From NCBI RefSeq assembly GCF_003096035.1, contig NZ_CP029186.1:3268001-3332000 (forward strand): a stretch of DNA of 64,000 nt, given 5' to 3'. Under the pieces are notes generated by a model, which was given only the letters and a program-made list of their open reading frames with translations, searched no databases and was not told the origin of the DNA. The translations under genes were made by a program, and so were the position numbers. This document shows positions 9,049 through 18,651 of the stretch, piece after piece; position 1 is the stretch's first letter; each line of letters begins with the position of its first letter. This DNA comes from Flavobacterium album (lineage in GTDB: Bacteria; Bacteroidota; Bacteroidia; Flavobacteriales; Flavobacteriaceae).

Positions 9049-10908
9049 ATGTCCAAAAAAATAATTAATTCGGAACCCGCCGCCTACCCTAAGACAAATA
9101 CTCCTGAGATCGAGGCAGTGAGAATGTTGGAATATATTATCGACAAGGAACGTCTCAAGACCAGCCTCAGCGTCCTTGATAAGGTGCCCAATATTGACGG
9201 ACATATAGAAATAGTTACAGAGCAGCAGCATCCTATAGGCAAGCTGGAAGTACAGGTGAAATATTTGCCGCAAAAAAGCCATGCCCGGCCAAAGTACCAG
9301 TGCGATCTCCAGTTTCTTTCCTACTGCGAAAACAATATAATGCCGGTACTTCTGATTGTTGTCAATACTAAAGATGAAAAGGCATACTGGCTACACCTGA
9401 GCAGGAAAGTTATCACAGACCTAGCAGCCAGGATCAAGGGAAAGACGGTTAGCGTCAGTATCCCCCTTGAGAATGTCATATCGCGTGAACAGGACGGCTA
9501 TCTCGGTTCCTGGGTTTCCATCATCGATGATTACAAGACAAGGCTGATTAATTATGAGGGTATAAAAACCAAGCTTGAAGAAATCACGACGGTACATGCT
9601 GCGATGAAAAAACTTAGTAATCGCGCTGTCGGTCTGGATAAGTCAGAATTCAAGGAGATTCATATGTTCCTGGATTACTACAATCGCTTCCTGGACCACG
9701 ACTTTTCTATTATTAAGGAGATTTTCTATAAGGATTACTGGAAGATAGGTGTTGCCTATTCCAGATACGAAGAAAAATGCTTGGCGTACTCGCTGTATCC
9801 CATCTCCTATTCGACCAACGATGTCCAGATTAAGCATATTGCAAACGATGAGGCCAGGCTCTTGAAGAATCTGTTGAAGCGCGTTAGCAATCACACGACC
9901 AATCCTATCAAATACCAGCCCAAGATGCTTGCTTATCAGTATGTCATCGATGATCTGAAAAAGATAGTGGACAAAGAAATGCTTCTGCCGATCAATGAAT
10001 TTGTCGCGATTGAATACATCATTTCCTTCCTGGACAGGTTTGATGAAATAACAGGTTTTGATAAGGACCAGAAGCTATACCCTCTTCAAGAAATCCGCAA
10101 TCTTCTTGATAACCACTTGCCATTGTTTATAGAACAGTACTTGCAAAATGAAGATCCAGAAGAGGATATTACTTTTGAGCTCGACCATTTCAGGTGGTAC
10201 GTATTGGAGGAGGAAATAATACAGGTCCACGAAAGGCTGAAGCAGAGACTTGCCCTGGGCAATTCTGAAATTACCCTGACCAATTTGAAGATTACCTCAA
10301 CCAGCTTCAATATGGAATACCTGCACAATTTGATCAGGCACCTTGAGAACGTCGGATTGAAAATGCTCACTCGCCACTATCCTATTAAGAAATATCCTCA
10401 GGCGGAAAGCTATTTTACCTGGCAGGTCTACAATGATTTCGAGGTGAAACAGGCTACAGAGACTATCTTCAGGAACCTCCCCTCTATTTATAATCGTTTC
10501 GTCTCGGAATATTTTCCAAACATTGCACCGGAGGTGGACTTCTATTCGTTCTTTGACCGGCTCGTTGTGAATATAGAGCCTTTAGATCTTGAAAACATTA
10601 GGGGTGGGTATGGCATCCAATTTGTTTATCTCAAGGACCTTGACGAAAATAAGGCAAACAGGACTGATGTCTACATGCTGGGACAGGACAAGCCTGTTGT
10701 ATCCTTTGAAATTTTTAGAAAGGAAAAGAAAGTATGCATTGATGGTCGCCAGTATGAAGTGATTTCCTCTTCCAGTTCGCACCTTGATAACATATTCCGG
10801 GACCTTCCCATGCTAGAATACATTTATGATACCTTGAAAAACCGACTGGAAAATTACCTAAAGCCATTTCATGATGGCATCAACATCTTTAAGTTTACCA
10901 AAAGCTAG
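9049..10908 (+). CDS. DUF4365-domain protein, putative PD-(D/E)XK nuclease-like
   Basis: The first ~150 residues fit the DUF4365 domain. It has Asp50 in NIDGHIEI followed by the E-x-Q-x-K stretch LEVQVKYL (Gln69, Lys71), the layout of a PD-(D/E)XK fold with Gln in place of the usual second acid. The remaining ~450 residues are helical and I do not recognise them. DUF4365 proteins are frequent in defence and mobile regions, but their activity is not settled. It is the only rightward gene between 7 and 26 kb. The ATG at 9049 is the natural start; the 208 bp upstream are AT-rich and shared with the divergent membrane-protein gene. Confidence 0.8.
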   Translation: MSKKIINSEPAAYPKTNTPEIEAVRMLEYIIDKERLKTSLSVLDKVPNIDGHIEIVTEQQHPIGKLEVQVKYLPQKSHARPKYQCDLQFLSYCENNIMPVLLIVVNTKDEKAYWLHLSRKVITDLAARIKGKTVSVSIPLENVISREQDGYLGSWVSIIDDYKTRLINYEGIKTKLEEITTVHAAMKKLSNRAVGLDKSEFKEIHMFLDYYNRFLDHDFSIIKEIFYKDYWKIGVAYSRYEEKCLAYSLYPISYSTNDVQIKHIANDEARLLKNLLKRVSNHTTNPIKYQPKMLAYQYVIDDLKKIVDKEMLLPINEFVAIEYIISFLDRFDEITGFDKDQKLYPLQEIRNLLDNHLPLFIEQYLQNEDPEEDITFELDHFRWYVLEEEIIQVHERLKQRLALGNSEITLTNLKITSTSFNMEYLHNLIRHLENVGLKMLTRHYPIKKYPQAESYFTWQVYNDFEVKQATETIFRNLPSIYNRFVSEYFPNIAPEVDFYSFFDRLVVNIEPLDLENIRGGYGIQFVYLKDLDENKANRTDVYMLGQDKPVVSFEIFRKEKKVCIDGRQYEVISSSSSHLDNIFRDLPMLEYIYDTLKNRLENYLKPFHDGINIFKFTKS

Positions 10909-10976
10909 TTAAACTGACACTCCATATTTGCCGGTAATGGCTGGTTCGATGTCAATATTTCTAAAAATCAAGGATA

Positions 10977-11264
10977 TTAAAGTTGCCAATTGCCACTGAT
11001 ATCGACTGCCTCTACCTTCTTTATGAATTTGATTTCTTCCTCTTCTTCGTAACTGAGAAACATCAAATGAAAGATTTCGTAGCTGTTAATTTTCTGAAAA
11101 TCTCTCCGTATTTGCTCTATATGATCAATTGTCTTGTAGATGATCAAAATATCAATATCTCCGTACGTCTTTCCATTAGTTATATATGAGCCGAATACAA
11201 AGAAACTATGATCGCAGTATCGTTCAGCAATAGTCTTAATTTCGTTAATTATATTTACTTCCAT
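10977..11264 (-). CDS. Small nucleotidyltransferase-fold protein (MNT-like)
   Basis: This 95-residue protein has the minimal nucleotidyltransferase signature: GS (Gly25, Ser26) followed by GDIDIL with Asp36 and Asp38. That is the hG[GS]...DxD core of the Pol-beta superfamily. MNT proteins often act as antitoxins that AMPylate HEPN toxins, but the partner here is not an obvious HEPN protein. It overlaps the 218-residue gene upstream by 10 bp and ends the HNH/unknown/nucleotidyltransferase trio. A bare catalytic core of this size usually needs a partner. Family call is good; biological role is open. Confidence 0.85.
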   Translation of the reverse strand: MEVNIINEIKTIAERYCDHSFFVFGSYITNGKTYGDIDILIIYKTIDHIEQIRRDFQKINSYEIFHLMFLSYEEEEEIKFIKKVEAVDISGNWQL

Positions 11265-11911
11265 GGCTTATTTAGCTCTGAATAGAGTTCGGACCAAGTA
11301 TAAAGTGGCACATTCAGCATGCTTGCAACTGAATATGCTTGCGATGTGATTCTACCGATCGGATTTGAAGCTAAAATTGCGTCAAAACCATTAAAATCGT
11401 CCTTCAGTTTTCGTATTGATTCTGCATTTACTTCATAGTCATTTGTTGCTACTATAATTACAGAGGATAAGTTCCTATTTCTAAGTATGTTAAGTCTTTT
11501 ATTGTCTAATCTTTCAACTTTGAAGACCTTGGAATGCTGCTGCAGGCCTCTCAGTACAAATTTGACATCCCGGTGAAGATAGGGCCAGTTTTCATTTTGA
11601 GAAATTACCCTGTAAAGATCGCTGAGGCTACCAAAGCTTATTTTCCTATCATCCAGAAAATTGTAAATCTCCCCTTTGTAAATTGCCTCTGACTTAACAT
11701 TTAACAGAAAGTCAACCTTGTAACGATTGACAATTCCACTCACGTTAGCAAGATTTAATTCGCTAAATGAAAAAGTTCCCACCTTAATTTCTATTCCACT
11801 TAATCTCTTGATAAGAATCAGATCATCTTCAATGATTTCAGCTGAGGAAACATCATCGTGTGTCCTAATCTTATCTAGCGTCCAAGTAACCAAACTTCTT
11901 TCAATCATCAC
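11255..11911 (-). CDS. Unknown protein between HNH nuclease and nucleotidyltransferase
   Basis: I do not recognise this 218-residue protein. It appears alpha/beta: its C-terminal half has alternating strands such as SSVIIVAT and FDAILAS, suggesting a Rossmann-like core, with an all-helical or mixed N-terminus. No membrane segment or signal peptide is visible. The start could be the GTG at 11911 or the ATG three bases further in. Either start overlaps the stop of the upstream HNH gene, and its own end overlaps the nucleotidyltransferase gene by 10 bp. The tight coupling implies all three products work together. Confidence 0.75.
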   Translation of the reverse strand: MMIERSLVTWTLDKIRTHDDVSSAEIIEDDLILIKRLSGIEIKVGTFSFSELNLANVSGIVNRYKVDFLLNVKSEAIYKGEIYNFLDDRKISFGSLSDLYRVISQNENWPYLHRDVKFVLRGLQQHSKVFKVERLDNKRLNILRNRNLSSVIIVATNDYEVNAESIRKLKDDFNGFDAILASNPIGRITSQAYSVASMLNVPLYTWSELYSELNKPWK

Positions 11912-12600
11912 TCAAAAATTTTATTCATTTTTACCGGAAAAGTTGCTCCACTGATTTCGTTATTGTTTATATGCTTATCTTCAAAATCGCTAACGTGCTG
12001 CTTAAATTCAGCAAACAATAATTCTTCCTCTGTGTTTAAAAGCTCATAATTTATATCTACTAATTGCACAAGTTTTCTATTATTAGGCAAAATTGTCTTA
12101 TGTATTCCCTCCCGCCATTTTTTTGGAGATTCACTTTCTGGATTAAAGCGTTCGTCAGTTAGGGGTCCAAACTTATCAAAAATCACTTTATTTTCCAGCA
12201 TTATCCGCATTACTACTTTTCTTATTTCGGATCTGCTGCTGTACCTTATTATTCCAAACTGCCTGCTAATTTTCAATGAATGATCTGATTTCCATCTTCT
12301 TATTAAATTATCCGGAAATTCGCTTTCTGCCTTGTCTATCTTGGTGTGGCAATTTGGGCAAAGAAGGATTAGATTTTCAAAGCTTCCCTTATCAACAGGA
12401 GATAAAACAACTGAGCTTCTTGGACCATCACCGCTCGCAGCGATTATATGAGCCATTTCCGCTATATGGAAATCACTGTCACCAACGTTCTGAAACAGAT
12501 GTAAATTGCATTCCGGATTCTGGCAGTACCCACCTGAATCAGCAAAGAGTTGAAGTTTTACAAGTGGACTGGGAGATGCTTTTCCTCTTTTGCAGGACAT
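11908..12600 (-). CDS. HNH endonuclease
   Basis: This 230-residue protein has an N-terminal HNH/zinc-finger nuclease. Cys26 and Cys31 start the domain. The metal-site His is in MAHI (His51), followed by ENL (Asn77) and CPNCH (Cys81, Cys84, His85), which gives the complete H-N-H with a structural zinc site. The C-terminal ~130 residues are helical and unassigned. It is the promoter-proximal gene of an overlapping trio with the unknown protein and the nucleotidyltransferase. HNH proteins of this layout act as effectors in restriction and other anti-phage systems. DNA cleavage is expected from the motif; specificity is unknown. Confidence 0.88.
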   Translation of the reverse strand: MSCKRGKASPSPLVKLQLFADSGGYCQNPECNLHLFQNVGDSDFHIAEMAHIIAASGDGPRSSVVLSPVDKGSFENLILLCPNCHTKIDKAESEFPDNLIRRWKSDHSLKISRQFGIIRYSSRSEIRKVVMRIMLENKVIFDKFGPLTDERFNPESESPKKWREGIHKTILPNNRKLVQLVDINYELLNTEEELLFAEFKQHVSDFEDKHINNNEISGATFPVKMNKIFE

Positions 12601-12673
12601 AATTGTCTACTATATTAGTTAGTTTTATATACTTCTAATTGCAAGGTTTTTTTATTATCCTGCATTATTTAAC

Positions 12674-13675
12674 TTAAAATGGCTTTTTAACGTTCAGCTC
12701 TTCTAAATATACTCCGCTTCCCGCCAAATCTTCTATGGTCATCCTCTCAATTTTTAGCTCATACGAATCTGCCTGTATCTTAGCGATCATTAAATCGTCA
12801 ATTCTATATCCCAAACAGCTGATAAGTTTAAGAATTGAGTATCTATCCTTAGGGGTTGTTTTGCAGCCAAAGATAATTTGCTTAATACTCTTGTTGTTAA
12901 TCTTCAGTAAGCCCTGCGAATTGTTAATCAGTCTTACTTCATTTTCATAAGCCCATTTGCTACATTTTGTTTTATAAATGGTAAGGATTAAATTTTCCAA
13001 TTCGTCATAATCCAAATTAAAAATGTCTAATGGTGAATCATTGTAGTCCACAGCAACGATTTCTAATTTTTCATCTTTTGACAGACAAATACTTTGGTTT
13101 CCAGTATCATCGCAAAACTCGAATTTCAAACAAATACCAGTATGGTTATTACCATAATGCCCCCACATTACAGGGCATGTCTGTGTAGTAGAGCCACACG
13201 CAACCCCAAATTTATTTATATCAATATAAAGAAATGCATAATCCGCATACATTTTGTTTTGAAGTTCAATACTATTAACTTTAAATGCTTCCTTGAAATA
13301 TTCTGGATTATTATAGAAAGTAAAAATTTCAATCAATTTATACTCATAATTGCCAATTTCATTATAATAGCTTTCGTCAAATTTAAATAGAACTTTTAAA
13401 AAAACTTCCAGTAAACTTTCAAAGTCCAGCTTCTTCTTTTCAAAGTCCTTCAAATTTCTAATTATATCTATCTTTTCATTGATGTGCTTTTGAATAAATA
13501 AATAGAATTTTTCCAGCTTTTGAATATCAGAACATAGTTTATATCTTGGTAGTGAATCAAATGGATCATTAAAGTATCTGGGATTTGAAAAGTACAATTC
13601 GTTATTGATTAATGAATTAAACAAATTCTGGTTTATGGTGAAATATTTGTAAAAGGATGTAATTGGTTGATCCAT
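12674..13675 (-). CDS. DUF2971 family protein
   Basis: This 333-residue protein has family hallmarks: an N-terminal YFSNPRYFNDPFDS segment, and in the middle MWGHYGNNHTGICLKFEF, both typical of DUF2971. The family has no established biochemical activity, although the conserved WxHY and NDPFD motifs resemble an enzyme active site. It lies 73 bp upstream of the HNH gene on the same strand and may share its transcript. Members of this family often sit in variable genomic islands. The rest of the protein is AT-rich in coding, with many Asn, Ile and Lys codons. Confidence 0.85.
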   Translation of the reverse strand: MDQPITSFYKYFTINQNLFNSLINNELYFSNPRYFNDPFDSLPRYKLCSDIQKLEKFYLFIQKHINEKIDIIRNLKDFEKKKLDFESLLEVFLKVLFKFDESYYNEIGNYEYKLIEIFTFYNNPEYFKEAFKVNSIELQNKMYADYAFLYIDINKFGVACGSTTQTCPVMWGHYGNNHTGICLKFEFCDDTGNQSICLSKDEKLEIVAVDYNDSPLDIFNLDYDELENLILTIYKTKCSKWAYENEVRLINNSQGLLKINNKSIKQIIFGCKTTPKDRYSILKLISCLGYRIDDLMIAKIQADSYELKIERMTIEDLAGSGVYLEELNVKKPF

Positions 13676-13739
13676 ATGAACGTGTATATTAAACGACTTG
13701 ATTAAAGCATAACAGTCTCAAAATAATATTGGAGCGAGT

Positions 13740-16280
13740 TTAAGCATTTATTATATCGTTACTTTTTATAATTTTTTTATAATCACAATTCGGGTAGTTG
13801 GAACATCCCAGGAATTCGCTGTAGGGCCCCCTGCGCTCTACTAGCTGGCCGGAACATTCCGGGCACTTGCCAGGACTGGATTCCCCCTCATCGGGCTCAT
13901 CCATTATCTCGCCCAGAAACTTGCTGGGATTCAGCGCATCGTAGAGCAGGAAGTTCTTGTGCCTGGCCCTGGTGATCGCCACGTAGAACACGCGGCGCTC
14001 CTCGGCATTTTCAAACCGGTCGCCTTCGTGCAGGAGATAGCCCAGCAGGGGATCGTCCGCTATCTCGGAAGGAAAGCCCAGCGTTCCGGAGTTTATGTCC
14101 AGAAGTATGGCATAGTCGCAGGTCATCCCCTTGACTCTGTGGGCAGTATAGTAGTCTATCCTGAGTTGGGGATAGTCCCTTTTCAGCTCTCGAAATCCTG
14201 CGGGAACGTTATGGTGGTACCTTCCGATCAGGAAGACCCTGGCATCCTCTTTCAGTATGCTGATCTGCTCAAGGGCTGATCGTACGGCCAGGTCCTTGGC
14301 CTGCTGGTAGGCTTCGCGGTTGCCGGCAAATTTCATCGGGATGAAGGCAAAGCTCTTCTCCTGGGCCTGGCGGTCAGAAAATAGCGTCTTGCGCAACTGT
14401 GAGGGGTTCTTCTGGATATAATCACTTGAGACTTGCAATATTTCGTCATTGAATCGATAGGTCCTTAGAATAGGCGTCGTGCTGGTAAAGCCGAAGTGTT
14501 TTTCAAACTCGGTAATGATTGAAATATCACTCCCGGTAAAACGGAATATGGATTGCCAGTCATCGCCAACCGCGTAAAGCTTTAATTCGGGATACTGCTT
14601 TTTCAGGCTTTTCAGGAGCTCGTACCTCCCCAGGGACATGTCCTGGAACTCGTCCACCAGGATATATTTGTAGGGCCTTGTAAAGTCCCCACGGCCGATG
14701 TGGCCCGCCGCCTGGTTGACCATGTCACTGTAGTCTATCGCTGAATTCTTATGCAGGTGCTCTTGGTAGCGCTGGTACAACGGCTTGAAGACATCAAGGA
14801 AAACGGCAAGCCTGCGATCTCGGCCCCTTGATTGGATATCCTCCGGGTGCCGGGCATTAGATTTCATCAAGCCAAGGAAGGTATGGATTAGGTTCATGAA
14901 GTCCTCATAGTAGGCCGACTTCTTTACCAGTGGCAATATGTCTTCCGGCTTTCTGGGCTCGAGAGCCACTCCATGCGCTCGAAGCTTTTTCTTTAGATTG
15001 GCGATCAGGCTACCCTCCGCATTTTCAAACGAATAGGTCTCGATAAGTTTCGTCCCCGATTTTGCATGGATTGCCCTCTTCCAGCTAATCCCGGCATTGT
15101 AATAGTCCTTGGCCGTTGTATAGGGTTGCTTGGTACCGAACCAGTTCGGAACGTTGCCCTCGCGGTCAACCCCGAAATGTTCGTGCCATATGTCGTGGTC
15201 CGTCAGATAGAAATCAGGACGGTAGCTCCCAAAGTCAGGGTTGCGATCCTCCGGTGCAAGGGGATAGTGCTTCTCGTACTCGTAGTTTATGCCGAACAGG
15301 CAAAGGAAGTTGCCAATCTGTACCTCTTCCTGGCTGCCCATGCTTATGCCGTCCAGGGTAACGTTCTTGAAGCCCTGCTCGTGCTTCAGGTAGTCATTCC
15401 TTGTTTCAAATCTGAACTCGTCACGCTCTGGCCTGTTGAAGAAGGCCAAAAAGTTGACCGCCTTTCTTTGGAAGTCCTTGTCGGTGAGGAACAGCTCGTC
15501 GAAAATTTCCTGAAGGTAGGCCTTCGCCGCATCCTCATCGCCCTTGAAGGCCAGGTGGATCTCTTCGCTGGAGCAATGGCGCTTGACCAGGAAGCCGAAA
15601 CTGTTGAAAGTGCGTACCTCCAGCTTTTCAGCTCCTTCAATATCTTTGCAGAATTTCTGGCATCGCTCATACATTTCATTCACTGCATTCTTTGTAAAGG
15701 ATATGATCAGCAGCTCCTCGGGACTTGCCAAACCCTTCTCAAGTATATAGGCCACCTTGGCAGAGATCGTGGTGGTCTTGCCGGTCCCGGCACCTGCGAT
15801 TACCAGATTGTTGTCCTCGTCCCGGATGACCGCCTCTATCTGGTCGTCTGACAGGGGATATTCCTCAAGGGAATCGAAAAGGTACCGATAGGTCTCCGTT
15901 TCCCTTTTGACAAACTCATCGTTGTAGTTTTTTCGCAATGTGGAAATTTCATCGTACCTGCCTATAAATTCAGTAATGTCGTTCTCCAGCTTCAGATCAA
16001 GCCCTAGATCGGCATAGTTGTTCACGATAAGTTTCCGAAGGTCCTTATATCCATTGATGTACTGTTCTTCCTGCCCAAAGGCGAAGTATTGTCCAAAGTT
16101 GGTTAAGCGCTCACCGAAAAAGTTGGCTTCTTCGAGTCTTTCCCTGGCACCAATTAGCCATTGTTTTTGCTTTTTTTGAAGAACATGCTTCCTGTACAAG
16201 TACCATATACCAAAGACGGATAGGCAGAGCAGGACTGCAAACATGATCGAGAAAAAATTGCTTGTTTTTTTCCTTGGCAT
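13740..16280 (-). CDS. Membrane-anchored UvrD/helicase IV-like superfamily 1 helicase with zinc finger
   Basis: From the ATG at 16280 the protein has 846 residues; an upstream TTG would add 21 but has little support. Residues ~9-29 form a membrane anchor (IMFAVLLCLSVFGIWYL). Walker A is AGAGTGKT at 162-169, and later SF1 motifs include DEFQDMS, GDDWQSIFRF and VAITRARH. Between them lies an insertion with YRPDFYLTDHDIWHEHFGVD that resembles the nuclease-like insert of helicase IV relatives. The C-terminus has a topoisomerase-type C4 zinc finger (CPEC...CSNYPNC). It unwinds DNA with 3'-5' polarity by family. A membrane anchor on such a helicase is unusual. Confidence 0.88.
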   Translation of the reverse strand: MPRKKTSNFFSIMFAVLLCLSVFGIWYLYRKHVLQKKQKQWLIGARERLEEANFFGERLTNFGQYFAFGQEEQYINGYKDLRKLIVNNYADLGLDLKLENDITEFIGRYDEISTLRKNYNDEFVKRETETYRYLFDSLEEYPLSDDQIEAVIRDEDNNLVIAGAGTGKTTTISAKVAYILEKGLASPEELLIISFTKNAVNEMYERCQKFCKDIEGAEKLEVRTFNSFGFLVKRHCSSEEIHLAFKGDEDAAKAYLQEIFDELFLTDKDFQRKAVNFLAFFNRPERDEFRFETRNDYLKHEQGFKNVTLDGISMGSQEEVQIGNFLCLFGINYEYEKHYPLAPEDRNPDFGSYRPDFYLTDHDIWHEHFGVDREGNVPNWFGTKQPYTTAKDYYNAGISWKRAIHAKSGTKLIETYSFENAEGSLIANLKKKLRAHGVALEPRKPEDILPLVKKSAYYEDFMNLIHTFLGLMKSNARHPEDIQSRGRDRRLAVFLDVFKPLYQRYQEHLHKNSAIDYSDMVNQAAGHIGRGDFTRPYKYILVDEFQDMSLGRYELLKSLKKQYPELKLYAVGDDWQSIFRFTGSDISIITEFEKHFGFTSTTPILRTYRFNDEILQVSSDYIQKNPSQLRKTLFSDRQAQEKSFAFIPMKFAGNREAYQQAKDLAVRSALEQISILKEDARVFLIGRYHHNVPAGFRELKRDYPQLRIDYYTAHRVKGMTCDYAILLDINSGTLGFPSEIADDPLLGYLLHEGDRFENAEERRVFYVAITRARHKNFLLYDALNPSKFLGEIMDEPDEGESSPGKCPECSGQLVERRGPYSEFLGCSNYPNCDYKKIIKSNDIINA

Positions 16281-16628
16281 CCGTTGGTAAGGTTTATTGC
16301 GCGGCAAGAACGTGAAAAAACTCCTATTAACCAAATGTCCCAACGTATGGTTATCGTTAAGTATAAGATCCTGGAAGGTTTATAGTAGCCTGAAGGCTAT
16401 GGGAGTATGTCGTAGTGCGGTACAGCTGCTGATGCAATTGCCCCGCAGCTGGTGGGAATATTGCATGGCAAAAACTGATGTCTGAAATCTTTGCTTTAGT
16501 TAAATATTGGCGTTCCTATGGCTATATTCAAAATAGTGGGCGGGCCTGTAATCCAATTCGCAATTATCAAACAGATAGCAAGCCATACACATTTTCTGAA
16601 TAATATCAAATCTTAGATTCTTATTAAG

Positions 16629-18317
16629 CTAAAATGGCAAATCTGCTTCAAGATCTGAAAGTATATTCCGCACTTTATTTTCTTGTTTCTCTTCCTTGTC
16701 CAAATCATCCTCATCTTGGGAACCAGAGTAGAATTTGTCAATAATTCTTATTTCTGTTTCAAACCCATACTCTTTGAGCAGTTCAAGCAAGGCTCCCCTT
16801 TCATAGCCGGTCTCTAGGAGCTTGGATTTGTATTTGCTGCCATTCATCTTTGCGATAAATTCTTTTCCATCGTCGAAAAAATTAGCGGAGGTGATAAAGA
16901 CCGCCTTTGCCTGCTTTCCTTTTTCAATTGCCGTCTTATAATATTTTTCGGCGAAAGGGAGCGTCCTTCTGAAGAACCAGCGAAGCGTTGCTTTTTTCTC
17001 CGTATCACCCAGATTTATGGTAGCTTTCGCATTATACCCCTTGAGTTCAACAAAAATTAGTTCAGGGGGATTGCTGGATTCAATGATATAGTCATACTCA
17101 TAACTCTCCTTTTTTCCTTTATTATCTGCGCTTAATATCTTCCCCCTATCGATTGATGCATTAGGATACAGCGTCTTTAATAAAGGATACATAAGAAACT
17201 CAAACAGGGTTCCCCTAAGCTCCTTCAGCGCCTCGTCCTGGCCTGCATTGTTTATTGTCTTTAATATATTCTCAATCGTCTTTTCTATAGCGTCATCCTC
17301 TTTTAGCAGTACTGACAATTCCCTGAAACGATTTAGAACTTCATATATTCTTGTTCCGAAAATAGCACTGATGTCAAAGGCTATGATTCCATTTTTCCTT
17401 ATTTTATTTATTGTGTGCGTCGAGCACACCCTGTAAATAATAATGGGGAGTATTTTTCTATCCTCCTCGTTCACAGATTTACGATTTATCTGTATCCTGC
17501 CGATAAATGCATCAAGATGTACTGCCGAATATTCTGAGGCTAGGACAACGTCCAATACAGCGAGAGTTTTCTTATCCACCGTATCCGCCTTGGCTCCCAA
17601 AATAGGGTTTATTCCTGTTGCCCTGGAATAGGCAAAGGCATCCCAGATCAGGTTATTGTGCTTTGCTCCTATATGCGGTGTCTTCTTATTCCTGTATATG
17701 GCGTTTCCTGAGTCAATAATATTCGCATTACCTAGCCAGCGCAGTATATCCGGCAATACGCTGCAGTCGGCAACCATGGCTACAAAATGATCAGCCATCA
17801 TCGCATCCACTACCGCCTCTTTATCCTTATAAATTTTATATACAATGTAGACTAGGTCATTGCGGTCCGTCACCTTATGCACGATGTCGAGCTTCATCAG
17901 CAGGGTGAGTATGTCATCTAGTGAAACGACTTTGGTCGAGCTCTCCTCCAAAGGGGCTGAAGTAATTTTCAGGGCCTCATAATACGATATGATTCCCTTG
18001 TTCTGATCCATCAGTTCCAATAACCTGTATATCGGAGGGCGTGATTTCTCCGCAATCTTTTTGACCCCATCTTTTCCAAAATCATATTCATTATAAATGT
18101 AGACATACTGGCCCTTTCCAAAGGTATATGGTGCCGATGATTTGATCGCCTTCTGGGCAACCGCCCGCTCAAGAATCTTTCTCGCATATTGGGAAGTAAC
18201 ATTAAAAGTTTTTACCAGGATGGCATTTACTTCCATGGCAGGCTCGAACAATTTCTCCTCAAGAAGCTTGCTTAAAAAAGCATTATATCTTTCCTGTACC
18301 GTCTGTTTTTCTTTCAT
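16629..18317 (-). CDS. Winged-helix protein with C-terminal PD-(D/E)XK nuclease domain
   Basis: This 562-residue protein starts with helical/winged-helix-like segments (residues ~1-150, for example NVTSQYARKILERAVAQKAI). Its C-terminus has a clear PD-(D/E)XK signature: Asp409 in YDYII, then Glu424 and Lys426 in VELK. The spacing fits restriction-type nucleases. The last ~25 residues are acidic and low-complexity. No methyltransferase or helicase partner is fused or directly adjacent, although the SF1 helicase gene lies 285 bp downstream on the same strand. It may cut DNA marked in some way or act as a conflict effector. Nuclease fold is well supported; target is unknown. Confidence 0.78.
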   Translation of the reverse strand: MKEKQTVQERYNAFLSKLLEEKLFEPAMEVNAILVKTFNVTSQYARKILERAVAQKAIKSSAPYTFGKGQYVYIYNEYDFGKDGVKKIAEKSRPPIYRLLELMDQNKGIISYYEALKITSAPLEESSTKVVSLDDILTLLMKLDIVHKVTDRNDLVYIVYKIYKDKEAVVDAMMADHFVAMVADCSVLPDILRWLGNANIIDSGNAIYRNKKTPHIGAKHNNLIWDAFAYSRATGINPILGAKADTVDKKTLAVLDVVLASEYSAVHLDAFIGRIQINRKSVNEEDRKILPIIIYRVCSTHTINKIRKNGIIAFDISAIFGTRIYEVLNRFRELSVLLKEDDAIEKTIENILKTINNAGQDEALKELRGTLFEFLMYPLLKTLYPNASIDRGKILSADNKGKKESYEYDYIIESSNPPELIFVELKGYNAKATINLGDTEKKATLRWFFRRTLPFAEKYYKTAIEKGKQAKAVFITSANFFDDGKEFIAKMNGSKYKSKLLETGYERGALLELLKEYGFETEIRIIDKFYSGSQDEDDLDKEEKQENKVRNILSDLEADLPF

Positions 18318-18651
18318 TTGTCACACTGCCCTTATAAATTTTATTTTTTTCTTTTTTTGCCAGCCTGCGTTTTTTCAAATCAAAATCGAAATAAATTTTA
18401 AAATATTGATTTTTAATTGATTACAAATTAGAAATTCCCCTAAATATGGCAATATTGCGATAATAAGCCATGAATTTAAGAATAAATTGTCACATGAATT
18501 GCTTTCTTACCATCACTTCACTTGTTCATCTCACATTCTATCTTTTAATCGGCTATATCGTTAATGCATCAATTTCTAATCAGAATGCGTAACTTTGGAA
18601 TTTCGCATCCTACTAGCTCAAAGCAATTTTTAGCCGGACAAAATCGTTCTC
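18318..18651. other. AT-rich intergenic region
   Basis: These 334 bp separate two leftward nuclease genes. They are very AT-rich with T-runs near 18340-18360, consistent with the promoter region of the 562-residue gene. I see no ORF, hairpin terminator or RNA gene in it. Confidence 0.4.
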
